Of a stretch of 64,000 bases of DNA, positions 31,291 to 44,015 are shown piece by piece. The stretch is from Glandiceps talaboti (taxonomy: Eukaryota; Hemichordata; Enteropneusta; Spengelidae): the NCBI RefSeq assembly GCF_964340395.1, contig NC_135550.1, forward strand, positions 17,309,484 through 17,373,483, read 5' to 3'. Under the pieces are notes generated by a model that worked only from the letters and a program-made list of their open reading frames with translations, made no database searches and had not been told where the DNA came from. The position numbers were made by a program, and so were the translations under genes. Position 1 is the first letter of the stretch, and every line of letters begins with the position of its first letter.

Positions 31291-33142
31291 TTTATTTGAC
31301 TTGACCGTTCACCAATGTAACAAATGGGTCGACCTCTAATGTTAACGTTAATTCTCTATCAGCGTTACTTTTCCATAAGTGTTACTCTCTAACTTCCACT
31401 TGTACACAGGATCACTTGGACTTTAGGGAATTAACTCAGACTACATACAATGTTCACGGTTGACTTGGGGATCATTTTAGAAGTAGCCAGTGAGCAGATG
31501 GACGCTCCCTGTTTTGCCTTCAACTCGCTGAAGAGAAGACATACTTTATTTCAACTTTAAATTCTTATCAACATAAATTATACAATACTCAAATGATTGG
31601 AAAATAACATCATCATCACAGTAACTAAATAAACGGAAGAGTTTTGTTGCCTTAATTAAATGCAAATAATATTGACAAATATGAAATGTAGCTAAACAAT
31701 TTGATTGTAATTGTAATTGTAATTTAAATTTATTTACCCATCACAAAAAATAATACATAACAATTGAAAGCATATAATACACAATGTGTGCATAATTGTA
31801 TCAGAGCGGGCGAGAGGCTAGAAAATAGTTTCTATAACTAATCTAGTCTAGCCACTCAAAACTCATACACTAGTATAAATATTACAATGAAAAAAAAAGA
31901 TCAGGTGACTGATCAAAGTTGGGTGAATGTTTCTGCTAAATTACGTTGTACCTGCAAAAAAATCAGACATTTCCAAACTCCAACATCGATTACGGAGCCT
32001 TGTTCAAGACCCAAGAAATGTTGAGAAGTACCCCAATCCCGTCAAAATCGGAAAATGTAGCAATGAAGCATTTTGAAACGGGTAGTACCGTAGTACGCTG
32101 ACATCTCGCCCACGTTTTCAGCGTAATCTCGCATATTTGCGTTTACGTTGCAGGAATTGTAGCGTTTGCTTCCAGTTAAATATCGGGACGACAGAAAAGC
32201 AAAAGAACAACAGAAAAAATCCTCAAAATCACAGCAAACGCTTCAATTATTGCAGCTAGGTTGACAAGTAAAATATGTAATTTCATGTTCACTGTAACAT
32301 GCTAGTTAATGTTAAGCCATATACCCTACATGTGTAGAGTCTATATTTCGTCTTGTAGAGTATGGTCGAGGTTACATTTATTACACATGACATTAACTTT
32401 CATTTCCCTTCCCCCATAAAACTGTCCACTGTATAAAGTTGTTGTTTGCCCGGTTTTTATATTAATTATTTCGTATTTTGCTCGTCACTATCTACGTCTT
32501 TTGCTAGATGGTGTCCACAAAACAAACTTATGGGTTTCCCCAGGTGGTAAGCTGTCGGGCAACCATTTCTGCAAGAGATTACCAACTTCCTCGTAGCTTT
32601 GTGAGAACGTGCGAGAGAAAAAGACATTCTGTCTGTGAAAACGACACTGTCTCTCGCCTGCTGCGACATTTCGTGTGGTGTTTTTGTCCTTAAACGTTCA
32701 ATAAGTAACCCTATTGTGTGTTCTATTACAGATATGGATAATTTATGTTATTGATTGAGTACACCAAGGGGAATAAAATCAATTATCGAGCGACAGTGTC
32801 TTGTCACGAGGTTGACAAAACAAACGAAAGAGCCACTTTGTTCATAGTGCTGATTGGTTAGAGAAGATGAACAAAAGAATTGACCAATCAGGGGTCGTCG
32901 TTTGCGTCACGTGATAGCTAAGGGTAAGGCCTTGAGTCCCTCTGTTTGTTGAACTCCTAAATCGATAACCAGTGATCCAATGGGTAAATCCCTACCTACA
33001 CCGATTAAGCATCGGATTTCGCAATCCTTCAGTTAGTACGTATTTTGACTTGCCAGGTTGGCCAAAGAGGCCAACAGTTTCGTACATACAGTCATTACCA
33101 TACAAGTGTAACATCTACCAGTGTTCCAGAACATCTGCAGCT
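31291..33142. other. Intergenic stretch before gene F
   Basis: No exon is supported. AT-rich sequence at 31680-31900 resembles a reversed LINE tail but is too weak to call. The last 300 bases contain promoter-like motifs, listed separately. Confidence 0.4.
32850..32914 (+). promoter_or_regulatory. Inverted CCAAT pair and E-box upstream of gene F
   Basis: CTGATTGGTT (32850-32859) and ACCAATCAG (32883-32891) form an inverted pair of NF-Y-type CCAAT boxes 30 bases apart. They are followed by the palindromic E-box TCACGTGA (32907-32914), preceded by GCG. They lie 230-290 bases before the gene F start codon. The motifs are seen; promoter function is inferred. Confidence 0.5.
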
Positions 33143-36100
33143 ATGGAAACGGTTAAATTCGTTGTACGGTGTACCTTACTTCTGACGATCATGATTGCGA
33201 GTTTGCCTTTGGGTATGTAGCTGTCCAATTTTGAATTAGTTGCAATAATGCTTATAAATCATCAGATATTATCAAAGGTCTTTAAATGTTTCGGTCAACA
33301 TATCACCTGGACTGGAACAACATTCGTAGATTCTTTCTACATTGATTTTTACACTAAAAGGAATTGCAGTTATTTTATGCATAAATGTTAACACCGTTAG
33401 AATTCATTTCATTGCATAAACGGTAAGGGTATAGCTTTTAAGTTCTACGCAGACGACAATATGAACTGAGCAAGCATGGACTGCGTCAAAATACAGAGTC
33501 ATTTTTTCAAAGTTCTAACAGAATGATGGCAACATTTTTGATAGAAAAATAGCAAACTCTGGAAGCAAAGAACAACTATATAAAAAAAAGGTTGTCCTAA
33601 ATATTGGCCAAATGTTTGCTATGTCGTCGATGACTTGTTTGTGGTTGAATGCTTGTTTCTATGACAGCTTAACATATAAAACATGAAGAAATGATCATTC
33701 ACCGTATTAAATCGAACGTTATCAGATTTCAAAGAGTTTTTACATACGATTTTAGTGTAAACTTCCAAACCATCAGATTAAAATGGTAGAACGTGAGCTT
33801 TGAGTACATTGATTTTGAGAATTGCTCAATTACCATTATGCAAGATTTCATCGTGACGCTGGAGTAGTCGTGTTTGGATGTTCGTCATAAAAGACTTTTG
33901 GATTTAAAACTCGACAAAGGGTTAATATATGTTGCACATATATTGTTTAGTTATGATGAGCATGTGTACGACGTTGAATGTATTAATGTATATGGCACAT
34001 GCGTATGTTGGTTTTGTGAACGGCCTGCAAAGTACCATTTATACGTCTATGCATGGTATTTCCTTTTATTTCGCAATGTGTTATATATTTCAGTCAAAAG
34101 GTCCATGTCGAAAGCCGAACATGAATAGTGTCAAGTTAAACTTTTGTTCCGAACACAAACTTGAAAACTGAAATTTTCGACCACACACTTCAGTATCTGT
34201 CAACAGATTGACCCACTATTGAGAACACTTATCCTTATAGACACTTGAGCCTAATAAGGGGTCACAGATTCCTGGAAGTCTGTATCGCCCCTCCCCCTCC
34301 CCCCCCCCCCCGCCTCTGTTCAAGATCACCACCGAAGATGAGCAGAACAAGTTGTTGGTTTTTCTAGATAACTTACAGGATGATGGCTCGCTGAAAACCA
34401 AAATTACTCTCATACAGATAAGTACCTCAATTTTGATTCCAACCATCCACTACAACAACACAAACATTAGGGCCATACGGACGCTTCACAACAGTAATCA
34501 ATTCCGAGGTGCTCAAAATGATCTTTACCGCAAAAGGTGTAAACACGTGCACCAAGCTTACTATTAAAGAAACACCGTGGCAACTACTGGTGTTCCCAGA
34601 GGACAAGACTGGAAAGACGTATGTTTGCGGAGTGGTCTGTAAATTACTTGCTCGGGACAGACCAAGACAGAACATTTCGAGAGATCACTGGTAAAAACTA
34701 GATTTATAGATCATAGGCATTGACAAAGTAAAAATCTTAGACACTGAAATTGGACACTTTGAACTTTGAAGGAATCCGTTTGCATCAGGGCACTATCTTT
34801 GAACAGAAACGAAGGGCGATACGAACTTTCAGGCAAACTCCTTATTAGGCGCACGTGTAAGGTTCTGAACAATTATTATTAAGATTATGATTATTATTTG
34901 ACTTTATTTAAACTCGATAGACAGTTGAGCCAAAGGCTCTTCTCACACAGTGTCGAGATAAAAATATACAACATATACATTAGAATGGGTCAATCTGTTG
35001 ACAACGACTGAAGTGTACGCGTGGTCGAAAATTTCAGGTACAAATTTCAAGTTTGTGTTGAAAAGTTCAATTCGATACTATAGTTTACCCTCGCCGATGA
35101 ATTTTCACTTGAAGCTAAAAATTCATGTTAAATATGTAGGGCCATTGTAATTACCACTCTCTTTCTTCTTTCCTCAGTGGGCTGTACTGTCTCGTTGTCG
35201 TGGAGCTGGAGCTCTTTCAGTTACAGTTACAGTTACAGTTACAGTAGTTCCTTTGTGCCATCAAGTAGTAGCCAATCTGTTGACTCGGAAAGTCAAAGTC
35301 AAAGTTTAAGTTTAAGTGCAAGTGACTCGGAGAGTTTGGAAGATTTTGATTTCGAGGACGACACGATCGGGACTCTTGTAGAAGGGTGAGTAGATGAACT
35401 CATCGTGTCGTGATGGGCGAATGGTTAGAGTGGCCGGCTTGGAATTTGCCTGTTGCAGGTTGCAAGTTCGAGCCCAATCACTGCCGTCTGTTTTTGAGTG
35501 GCTAAAGTCCTTGGGCAAGATTTGAACCGCAATGAGTCTAAGGCAACCTAGCTGTGTAATTGGAAACCTGTTAGGATAGAGGTTGCAATGCGAATGCTTT
35601 AATACTATGCGCTTATAGAGACTGCAATGGATTGTATGCTCCCCAGGCAGGTTGAGGAAGCATAAAGAGCCGTTGTGCTGCTATAGATCCGTATACTAAT
35701 TGTAAAGCGCTTTGAGCACAGAGTGGCAAAGGGCCATATAAAAACTAACATTATTTATAATAGCCTAGGATCTAGGAATCCTTCTTAAAAAATGTGACTG
35801 CAACGTGGGTAAACTATAGGAACTCTTGTTGAAAGATGACTGCAATGTAGATGAACTATAGGAACTCTTGTTGAAGGATGACTGGAATATAGATAGGGAC
35901 CCTTGTTGAAGGATGGCTGCAATGTAGATGAACTATAGGGACTCTTGTTGAAGGATGACTGCAATGTAGATGAACTATAGGGACTTTTGTTGATGGATGA
36001 CCGCAATGTAGATGAACTATAGGGACTCTTGTTGATGGATGACTGCAATGTAGATGAACTATAGGGACTCTTGTTGATGGATGACCGCAATGTAGGTGAA

Positions 36101-39100
36101 CTATAGGGACTCTTGTTGATGGATGAACGCAATGTAGGTGAACTATAGGAACTCTTGTTGAAGGATGACTGCAATGTAGATGAACTATAGGGACTCTTGT
36201 TGATGGATGACCGCAATGTAGGTGAACTATAGGGACTCTTGTTGATGGATGACCGCAATGTAGGTGAACTATAGGAACTCTTGTTGATGGATGACCGCAA
36301 TGTAGATGAACTATAGGGACTCTTGTTGATGGATGACCGCAATGTAGGTGAACTATAGGGACTCTTGTTGATGGATGACCGCAATGTAGGTGAACTATAG
36401 GAACTCTTGTTGAAGGATGACTGCAATGTAGATGAACTATAGGGACTCTTGTTGATGGATGACCGCAATGTAGGTGAACTATAGGGACTCTTGTTGATGG
36501 ATGACCGCAATGTAGATGAACTATAGGGACTCTTGTTGATGGATGACCGCAATGTAGATGAACTATAGGGACTCTTGTTGATGGATGACCGTAATGTAGG
36601 TGAACTATAGGGACTCTTGTTGATGGATGACCGCAATGTAGATGAACTATAGGAACTCTTGTTGAAGGATGACTGCAATGTAGATGAACTATAGGGACTC
36701 TTGTTGATGGATGACCGCAATGTAGATGAACTATAGGGACTCTTGTTGATGGATGACTGCAGTGTAGATGAACTATAGGGACTCTTGTTGATGGATGGCT
36801 GCAGTGTAGATGAACTATAGGAACTCTTGTTGATGGATGACCGCAATGTAGATGAACTATAGGGACTCTTGTTGATGGATGACCGCAATGTAGATGAATT
36901 ATATGGACTTTTGTTGATGGATGACCGCAATGTAGGTGAACTATAGGGACTTTTGTTGATGGATGACCGCAATGTAGATGAACTATAGGAACTCTTGTTG
37001 AAGGATGGCTGCAATGTAGATGAACTATAGGGACTTTTGTTGATGGATGACCGCAATGTAGATGAACTATAGGGACTCTTGTTGATGGATGACCGCAATG
37101 TAGATGAACTATAGGGACTCTTGTTGATGGATGACCGCAATGTAGATGAACTATAGGGACTCTTGTTGAAAGATGACTGCAATGTAGATGAACTATAGGG
37201 ACTCTTGTTGAAGGATGGCTGCAATGTAGATGAACTATAGGGACTCTTGTTGATGGATGACTGCAATGTAGATGAACTATAGGGACTCTTGTTGAAGGAT
37301 GACTGCAGTGTAGATGAACTATAGGGACTCTTGTTGATGGATGACTGCAGTGTAGATGAACTGTAGGGACTCTTGTTGAAGGATGACTGCAATGTAGATG
37401 AACTATAGGGACTCTTGTTGATGGATGACTGCAGTGTAGATGAACTGTAGGGACTCTTGTTGAAGGATGACCGCAATGTAGATGAACTATAGGGACTCTT
37501 GTTGATGGATGACCGCAATGTAGGTGAACTATAGGAACTCTTGTTGATGGATGGCTGCAGTGTAGATGAACTATAGGGACTTTTGTTGATGGATGACCGC
37601 AATGTAGATGAACTATAGGGACTCTTGTTGAAGGATGACTGCAGTGTAGATGAACTATAGGAACTCTTGTTGATGGATGACCGCAATGTAGATGAACTAT
37701 AGGGACTTTTGTTGATGGATGACTGCAGTGTAGATGAACTATAGGAACTTTTGTTGATGGATGACCGCAATGTAGATGAACTATAGGGACTCTTGTTGAT
37801 GGATGACCGCAATGTAGATGAACTATAGGGACTCTTGTTGAAGGATGACTGCAATGTAGATGAACTATAGGGACTCTTGTTGAAGGATGACTGCAATGTA
37901 GATGAACTATAGGGACTCTTGTTGAAGGATGACTGCAGTGTAGATGAACTATAGGGACTCTTGTTGATGGATGACCGCAATGTAGATGAACTATAGGGAC
38001 TCTTGTTGAAGGATGACTGCAGTGTAGATGAACTATAGGGACTTTTGTTGATGTTCTTGTTTGTTTTATGTTTCATGCATGTTATTTGTATATACATTAT
38101 TATCATATCTTTTCCTCGGGAAACCCGTTTCTGTGGTCCAACCAGGAGTTGAAAGTTATTTTTTTAATTTACTTTTCGCTGCCGATGTATGAATTTTACA
38201 TAACTAATTCGTTTTAATGTGTCAATTTGGTTTTTTTTTCGACTTCTGGCAAATAAAATTTGTAAATACGCCAAGTTTTAGGTAAAATCCACTACTCTAG
38301 AATTATTGCTTTAATCACGTACAGTTGACACATTTGGCGAGACATTGAATTGATTTTAGTGCGCAGGTTAATCAATTGACTTAATATAGCACATGGAAGT
38401 TGGGGGGTGGGTAGGATGGGATGGGATGGGGGTTGTGATGTATACTGTTACAAGAGATAAAGAAGGGCATATATTTGGCGGGAAAATGTATCATTATGAT
38501 ATTTGTTGTAATCTAAACCAGGCACCTGTAATCTTAAAATGAATATTAATTAATTTTTTGGCAAACATGTTAGGCATATTGTGAATGTATTACTAGTATA
38601 TCTAGACTCAAGTTAAAATGATTTCTAATTGACTGTTTTTGTCCATTCTTACTTGTAAATGAATGAAATAACTCATTATCAATATTTACTTTTCAATTTT
38701 TCAGGTATATAACTATGGCTGCTGTAATATGCGGACTGGTTGGAACGATTGCCATTGTGTTGATCGTTGTAGCTGTTATCCTGTATAAAATTTCCCTTGA
38801 TAATGAAGTACAAGCAATTGTTGCAGACAAAACTATTACGGGCGGCAGTGAGTAAATATTTTTTTTTCCTGCAAATTAAATAGGTATTACCTACAAAAGT
38901 AAAGAAGTTTGCAAAACTACTAAACTATGTGTCAAATTGAAAATATCATTGTACTCATATTACTGTAAACCATGGCAACCATTTTGAGAAGAATGTGACC
39001 AGTCAACTGCGATTTGATTGGCTATGACGCCACTAACACTAATTTGCATACTAAACGGTGGTGTATTTACTTTAAATCTGAAAAAATAGTAAAGTTTAGT

Positions 39101-39272
39101 ACACATGTATAATTTAAAGTGTTTTGAATGTTCAGTATTTGTCACTTTTTCAGATGAACGATCGATGGCTCGACATCCGCAGAGCACGTCACACGGTCTT
39201 GATATGGGATATCCCCCTCCTGCACGCCCTGATATCGAATATCCACCTCCAGCATTCACAGACTTTCCGTGA
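33143..39272 (+). CDS. Shisa-architecture gene F without cysteine domain (4 exons, 179 aa)
   Basis: Exons are 33143-33212, 35178-35385, 38705-38847 and 39154-39272 (540 coding bases), with phases 1, 2, 1 exactly as in B, C and D. Exon 1 is a signal peptide (METVKFVVRC...LPL, residues 1-23). Exon 2, in the slot of the cysteine domain, instead encodes a Ser-rich stretch with SYSYSYSYS from a GTTACA-type hexamer repeat, then a QSQSLSLS stretch and an acidic EDFDFEDD end. It holds only one cysteine (residue 26). Exon 3 encodes the membrane segment (about 97-119) and a polar juxtamembrane part. Exon 4 encodes a short tail with two YPPPA motifs. It is best read as a paralogue that lost or replaced its ectodomain, giving a mucin-like stalk that may be O-glycosylated (inference). 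Intron 2 is 3.3 kb and contains a SINE and the 42-bp minisatellite. AATAAA hexamers at 40273 and 40285 are candidate transcript ends. Confidence 0.72.
34124..35085. mobile_element. Nested unit with about 95-bp inverted ends in intron 1 of F
   Basis: 34124-34215 (GTCAAGTTAAACTTTTGTTCCG...CAACAGATTGACCCA) is matched by its reverse complement at about 34982-35080. Between them is a LINE 3' tail on the minus strand (34868-34980, with GAGCCTTTGGCTC hairpin and AATAAAGTC ending in TAATAATC). There is also a 370-base stretch (34318-34690) with protein-like but frame-broken content that I do not recognise. It ends about 90 bases before the exon 2 acceptor of gene F. Confidence 0.5.
35405..35760 (+). 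mobile_element. tRNA-derived SINE, plus orientation
   Basis: Starts GATGGGCGAATGGTTAGAGTGG (A-box-like), has CCGGCTTGGAAT and a B-box-like AGTTCGAGCCC (35465-35475), and ends with GTAAAGCGCTTTGAGCACAG...GGGCCATATAAAAAC and an ATT-rich tail. Same family as 4521-4860. It lies between exon 2 of gene F and the minisatellite. Confidence 0.8.
35790..38055. repeat. 42-bp minisatellite, about 54 units
   Basis: The unit reads GACTCTTGTTGATGGATGAC CGCAATGTAGATGAACTATAGG (42 bases) with a few recurrent variants: GGG/GGA, GAT/GAA before GGATG, ACCGC/ACTGC, and AGATG/AGGTG. Because 42 is divisible by three, the minus strand stays open for 773 codons as a 14-residue repeat (SPYSSSTLRSSINK type). The variant sites change amino acids freely (P/S, I/F, R/Q). 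There is no supported promoter, splice site or domain, so I treat the open frame as an artefact. It fills most of intron 2 of gene F. Confidence 0.92.
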
Positions 39273-42200
39273 TATACAGCAAACGGGAATGCCACTCTTA
39301 CAGCATTTAGGCAATTGCACCGTCAAAACATTTTCAACAGTAGTCAGAATGAAGCTCGTCATTTCGGCAAACATATTTTCTGTTTATAAATTTGAAGTTG
39401 GCGTAGCACTAGAAAATGAACAGCATTTTGAGTACAGAACTATATCGATGTTGTAGAGTTACCGGTGCACGAAGTATGTATGAAATATGTTTTCGTTATG
39501 TACAGCTAAAATGATGTAGGCTTGGTGTTTCACTCATGCAGCATGACATTTATTACACACCCTCAGACAACTTCTAAATCAAAAGAAACAATTCCATAGC
39601 CATTAAAATCATCAAGTCCATGTGTAATGTTTTCATTAGAACCCTGTTTTTACTGCACTGTGAACGAATGGCAATGCTTTATAACTGTTCAATGTAATTG
39701 GGCAAAAGATCCTGCTGCGTTTGTTGTTTCTCTGTTATTGTTAGTCTAGAGTTCAATTCTGTCTATCTGTTTGTGTCAAAAACGTAATGTCCCATGAGTG
39801 AAACACCAAGCCTATATAATTTTAGCTACATAATTTTAGTAAGCTTATAATATGCATCACCATTTGCATATCATTTGCATGCAGGTATGCATTATTGTTT
39901 TCGATATATTGCATATTGTAGTGCAAATACAACTAGTGTGCGCGTGCACCAATTCCAATATCTCTGGTACATATGTAATAATATCAATAATATTTACAAG
40001 AATATGAATAGACGATGTTTCAGGTGAGGCCTGGTACGGGTGTCTTATTTTATTTTCACTTTAATTGATCTTGTTTTTGATAATCTGGCGACGTCAATTT
40101 ATTGAGAAATAAGAAGAAAATATCGTTCGTTTCTAATTCTGCTTCACAAAACGAAGATATCGTCACCATGTGTAAATAGCGATACCATCCTGTTATTATT
40201 AGAAATATCCAAATTTAGCACATTTAATCCGAATATTTATGTTTTATTATGAATAATAGTGTATATATATGTAATAAAATAATTAATAAAACGATCTTGT
40301 AATTGTATTTTATGAATATGGATTTATTTGTCATTATTATATCATACGATGCATGTCCATCATGGAAGCACTACGTTTAATCTCACGCCTGAGATGTGTG
40401 ATACCTCAATTGGGATTAAAGACGGACATGATGGTGTTTTAAACAATTTCACTTGTTCTCCTTCGGTGTCCACCGCGATCTTCGCACTAGACCAGAGCTT
40501 TGTCGTTGACTTTCTGATCTACCTATCATATACCCAGTAGTATATACGATTAGTATAGGATCGTTAGATTACAAAGTCAATCAAAAATTTAAAGCTCTCG
40601 TCTCTTTCGGCACTAGATCTGACAGAATTATCCAAATGTGATTATAAAATAACTTATATTGTTAGCTACAATATGTAATTTTCAGGCGTTTAAGTACTTG
40701 TCATCAGTTATATGCATAGAAATATATATATATATACATAAATTTATATGTAAGTGTTACTGTAGACAGGTGAGATGCTATATTTTCCTATTTGGCGGCA
40801 AAGTTTCCCAGACATAGTAAGTCACACACTCAGGAATTTCTGGTCAAACCCAATGATAATGACAAGAAAGCTAGAGAATAAGAATGACGTCATCTACGAA
40901 ATAACTGGTTCTACAACGACGAATTCGTAGAGCCATTATTTAGGCTATGGTATCAGAAGACAAGTTGACATGCAACACTGGCCTGTATGCATTTTCTATA
41001 CATACAAGCACAGATAAACGTTTGGTCGCTGTGAATATGTTAACAGTTTTCCAGAGCATCGACAGTGGTTTTCAATCGACAACTCTTTAATCATAATTCT
41101 GCCGTAGACGAAATCGATACATTCTTGTTACATTCAGATGACATAACTTGTAGACCATTAAACTTTAATGTTAACACTTTTCGACCCAATACCGTTGCAT
41201 TTGTTGACGCCGTCGCTTTTATTGCATAATTGACATGTCATAACAAAGGTAGACATTTAAAGCTACGTATGGCATACAACTTATATACGCAAAACCTCTA
41301 CTAATCTATTGTAATCCGATGATAATTAGTCTCCTCTGACTCGTTGGAGTTGCAAGGGGGAAATTGATGTTTTCTTTACATTTGGACACACGAACGGTTT
41401 TCTCAAAATATACTGTGAGGTGTTTCAAAAACTGCTGTATAGAAGCTGATATGTATACACGAAACCAAATCTCAATACACGGAGCTAAGTCCCTCATACA
41501 CTGAACTAAGTCCCCATATACGGAACTAAATCTCAATACAGGGAACTAAATTCCCATACACGGAATTATTATATGGTCTAAATCCCCATCTACGAAACTA
41601 AAACCATTGAGGGCCAGGTAAAGACAACAACTCGACCCTCCGGCATTAGACAGAATGATAGCTCTCCAGCTGACCTCTAGGTGGCGGTATGATTTAGCCC
41701 GGGGACTTTAGGTCGTTCTATCCCCAATCTTTGATGATAATGCAATATTGTAACGTCTGATGTTGTTAGCCTCTGTTGTCTTTCAAGGAAAGCAATAAAG
41801 AAAGCCCCCCCCCCCCCAAAAAAACCCCCAAAAAACAAACAAACAAACAAACAAACAAACAAACAAACAAACAAACAAACCACCAACACTCCCGTAACTG
41901 CAACCATAACATCGGCAGGTAGTATACATGATGAAAACATGCGATTCTGTTTTTTATGCACCCCCTCGAATAACCGTAACCATTGTCGGTCAACTTTTTA
42001 TATATGTTTTCATAAATAAAGAAAATACCGATCCCCAATCTCTAAGATATAACTGTTATGTTATAATAGTTCAAACAAATCAATGAAATGAAACAGCTTT
42101 GGGCATTTTATCACAAGTGAAATTCACATTTTGAATTTCACATACTAACAAAAAAAAAAGAATTACACTAGCCTTATTCCCCTTTAATTGTACATGATAA

Positions 42201-44015
42201 ATGGTGTTATGTTGACTGACTGAATGAATGACGGATATGTATTTCAAAATATGGCATATGTAATAGAGTTGATATTTGTTGATACATTATGAATCATATA
42301 AAACAAACACGATTTTATCACTATTAAAGCATGAAATTTTTGCCACGGTAGGGACTTTATTTTATTTATAACAATAGAAATAAGGTGAACAACCTTCTTT
42401 GGGGCAAATTTTCACTTCTACTGTATGGTCTTAGGCTTAACTCAAAGTACAGGGGCCCGGACACACACTGGATGAACTCGCACAAAATATAAAATAAATG
42501 TATAAGCCACTTGACTTGTGTTTTAAGATGGAGGCACTTTAATCTTGATGGTCTCAGATTTAATCTTTAATATACTACACTAACACCACGACATCATGAA
42601 TTGTTTTCATTGATCAGAATAGTTTTTCTCAGAAGTATTGTTTTTTGTCCTGTCGTAAGTCACAAGTTCTAATCACCATATCAATGAATGTCTCCTTTCC
42701 TAGTAACCGATCAACCAATTATTTTAGTTGGATCTTTCGTGGACAGTTGGTGTGGTCCTTGTAAACTTCTGTGTGTGTAGAATCCATTCTATATAAACGA
42801 TTCGATCTCACAACGACAGAAGTCTCAAAGAGTAGTACTTCCACAAAGTACAGTCGTACAAGTGCTGTGAGTAAAAAAAACAAACAAAGAAAGTGAATGT
42901 TAGTTATCATTGTATATTTAGACGCTTAAATAAAAAGTTTAGTTAATCAATAGTTTAGTTTCATTTCACCTCTGATTCACATGTTATACATCACAGGTTC
43001 ATGCTTAATTTGATGTACTCACGATAAAAAAACATTCTCGCAAACTAGAGATGGTATTTCATCCACGACATGATGGCTCTTGAAGGTGCGTCTTGGCTCA
43101 GACCACCACTTCGTGTGTTTCACGACGATGACGAAAAACGAAAGAACGAACGAACGAACGAAAGAACGAACGAACAAACAAACAAACAAACATATATCAA
43201 CACTAACAAACATCAAAGATATGAACTAATTATTAAAGCTTATGATGTACTATTTAAGTATATGAGATAGTGAAAATGTACAAAATTTTCGTTGCATAGG
43301 GACAATAATATCGATATTGATTCTCGTTATCATTCATATATGCCATAGTCGTCAAGGTAGACCTATTTTATTTGTTTGTTCATTTTCGTACAACCCTATA
43401 TTCATTGGTAGGATCTGTACTTTCACATGTGTAACTAACTTTATCAAAACATCTAACCATATTCCAAGTGAGAACCCCTCCATATACACGGGTCTTATAC
43501 ATTATGATAGTATACATGTCATTATCATCCTGGCTTATAATATTACCGTTTTTCAATATAAACAACTATTTTTTTCATTAGCCATTATGTTAAGGATTTT
43601 GTTCGTAACGTCCAACACGACAACACAACGACTTGTTGAGATTGATTTCATGTGCTTAACCAAGCTGATTGAAACGGGGAGTAGATTTTTTTGGCTGGTG
43701 CGATATAAATTGTGGAAACAGCACAAAAAACATCAAAGAAGGTCTGCGCATGCACACGAGACCAGTTGCTATGGACGCCAACCACTCAGGTGTGTCTTGA
43801 CAAAAACTGACCTCGTTTGACTCGATCTTATACCTGATCACTGGTCATATTTAGAGTAGGGTCAATAAATAACATAGTGGTTGATAGCTTATCAAAAATG
43901 AGGTTCAACAGAGTAATTAAAACCAAAGAAACAAAAGAAATAAAATAAATATTACCAATATAAACTAAATCAGCTACTCGTCAACCGCTACAGCAAGCAC
44001 GGTGTTGAAACATGT
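39273..44015. other. Gene-poor stretch between gene F and the microprotein gene
   Basis: The first kilobase is probably the 3' untranslated region of gene F (AATAAA at 40273-40278 and 40285-40290). It contains (CAAA)n at 41833-41881 next to a C-run, and AACG/AAAC tetramers at 43138-43190. The longest open frame (43317-43820, plus, 167 codons) has no recognisable motif, low-complexity AT-rich codon use and no splice context, so I do not call it. Confidence 0.45.

Noticed and set aside
33874-34128. Cys-containing frame (GTCVCWFCERP) in intron 1 of gene F as a possible lost cysteine domain
   Set aside because: Lacks the CC-x2-C and CC blocks and has no matching splice phases.
35785-38106. 773-residue minus-strand open frame as a real structural protein gene
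   Set aside because: It is fully explained by a 42-bp minisatellite whose unit is a multiple of three. Variants are not biased to silent sites and no gene structure surrounds it. Kept only as a finding to check.
39124-39456. 110-codon open frame over the last exon of gene F
   Set aside because: It is in a different frame from the phase-compatible exon 39154-39272, whose tail (two YPPPA motifs) fits the family layout.
43317-43820. 167-codon open frame on the plus strand
   Set aside because: No domain, signal or repeat pattern, AT-driven amino-acid composition, no splice or promoter context. Length alone is not unusual in 64 kb of AT-rich DNA.
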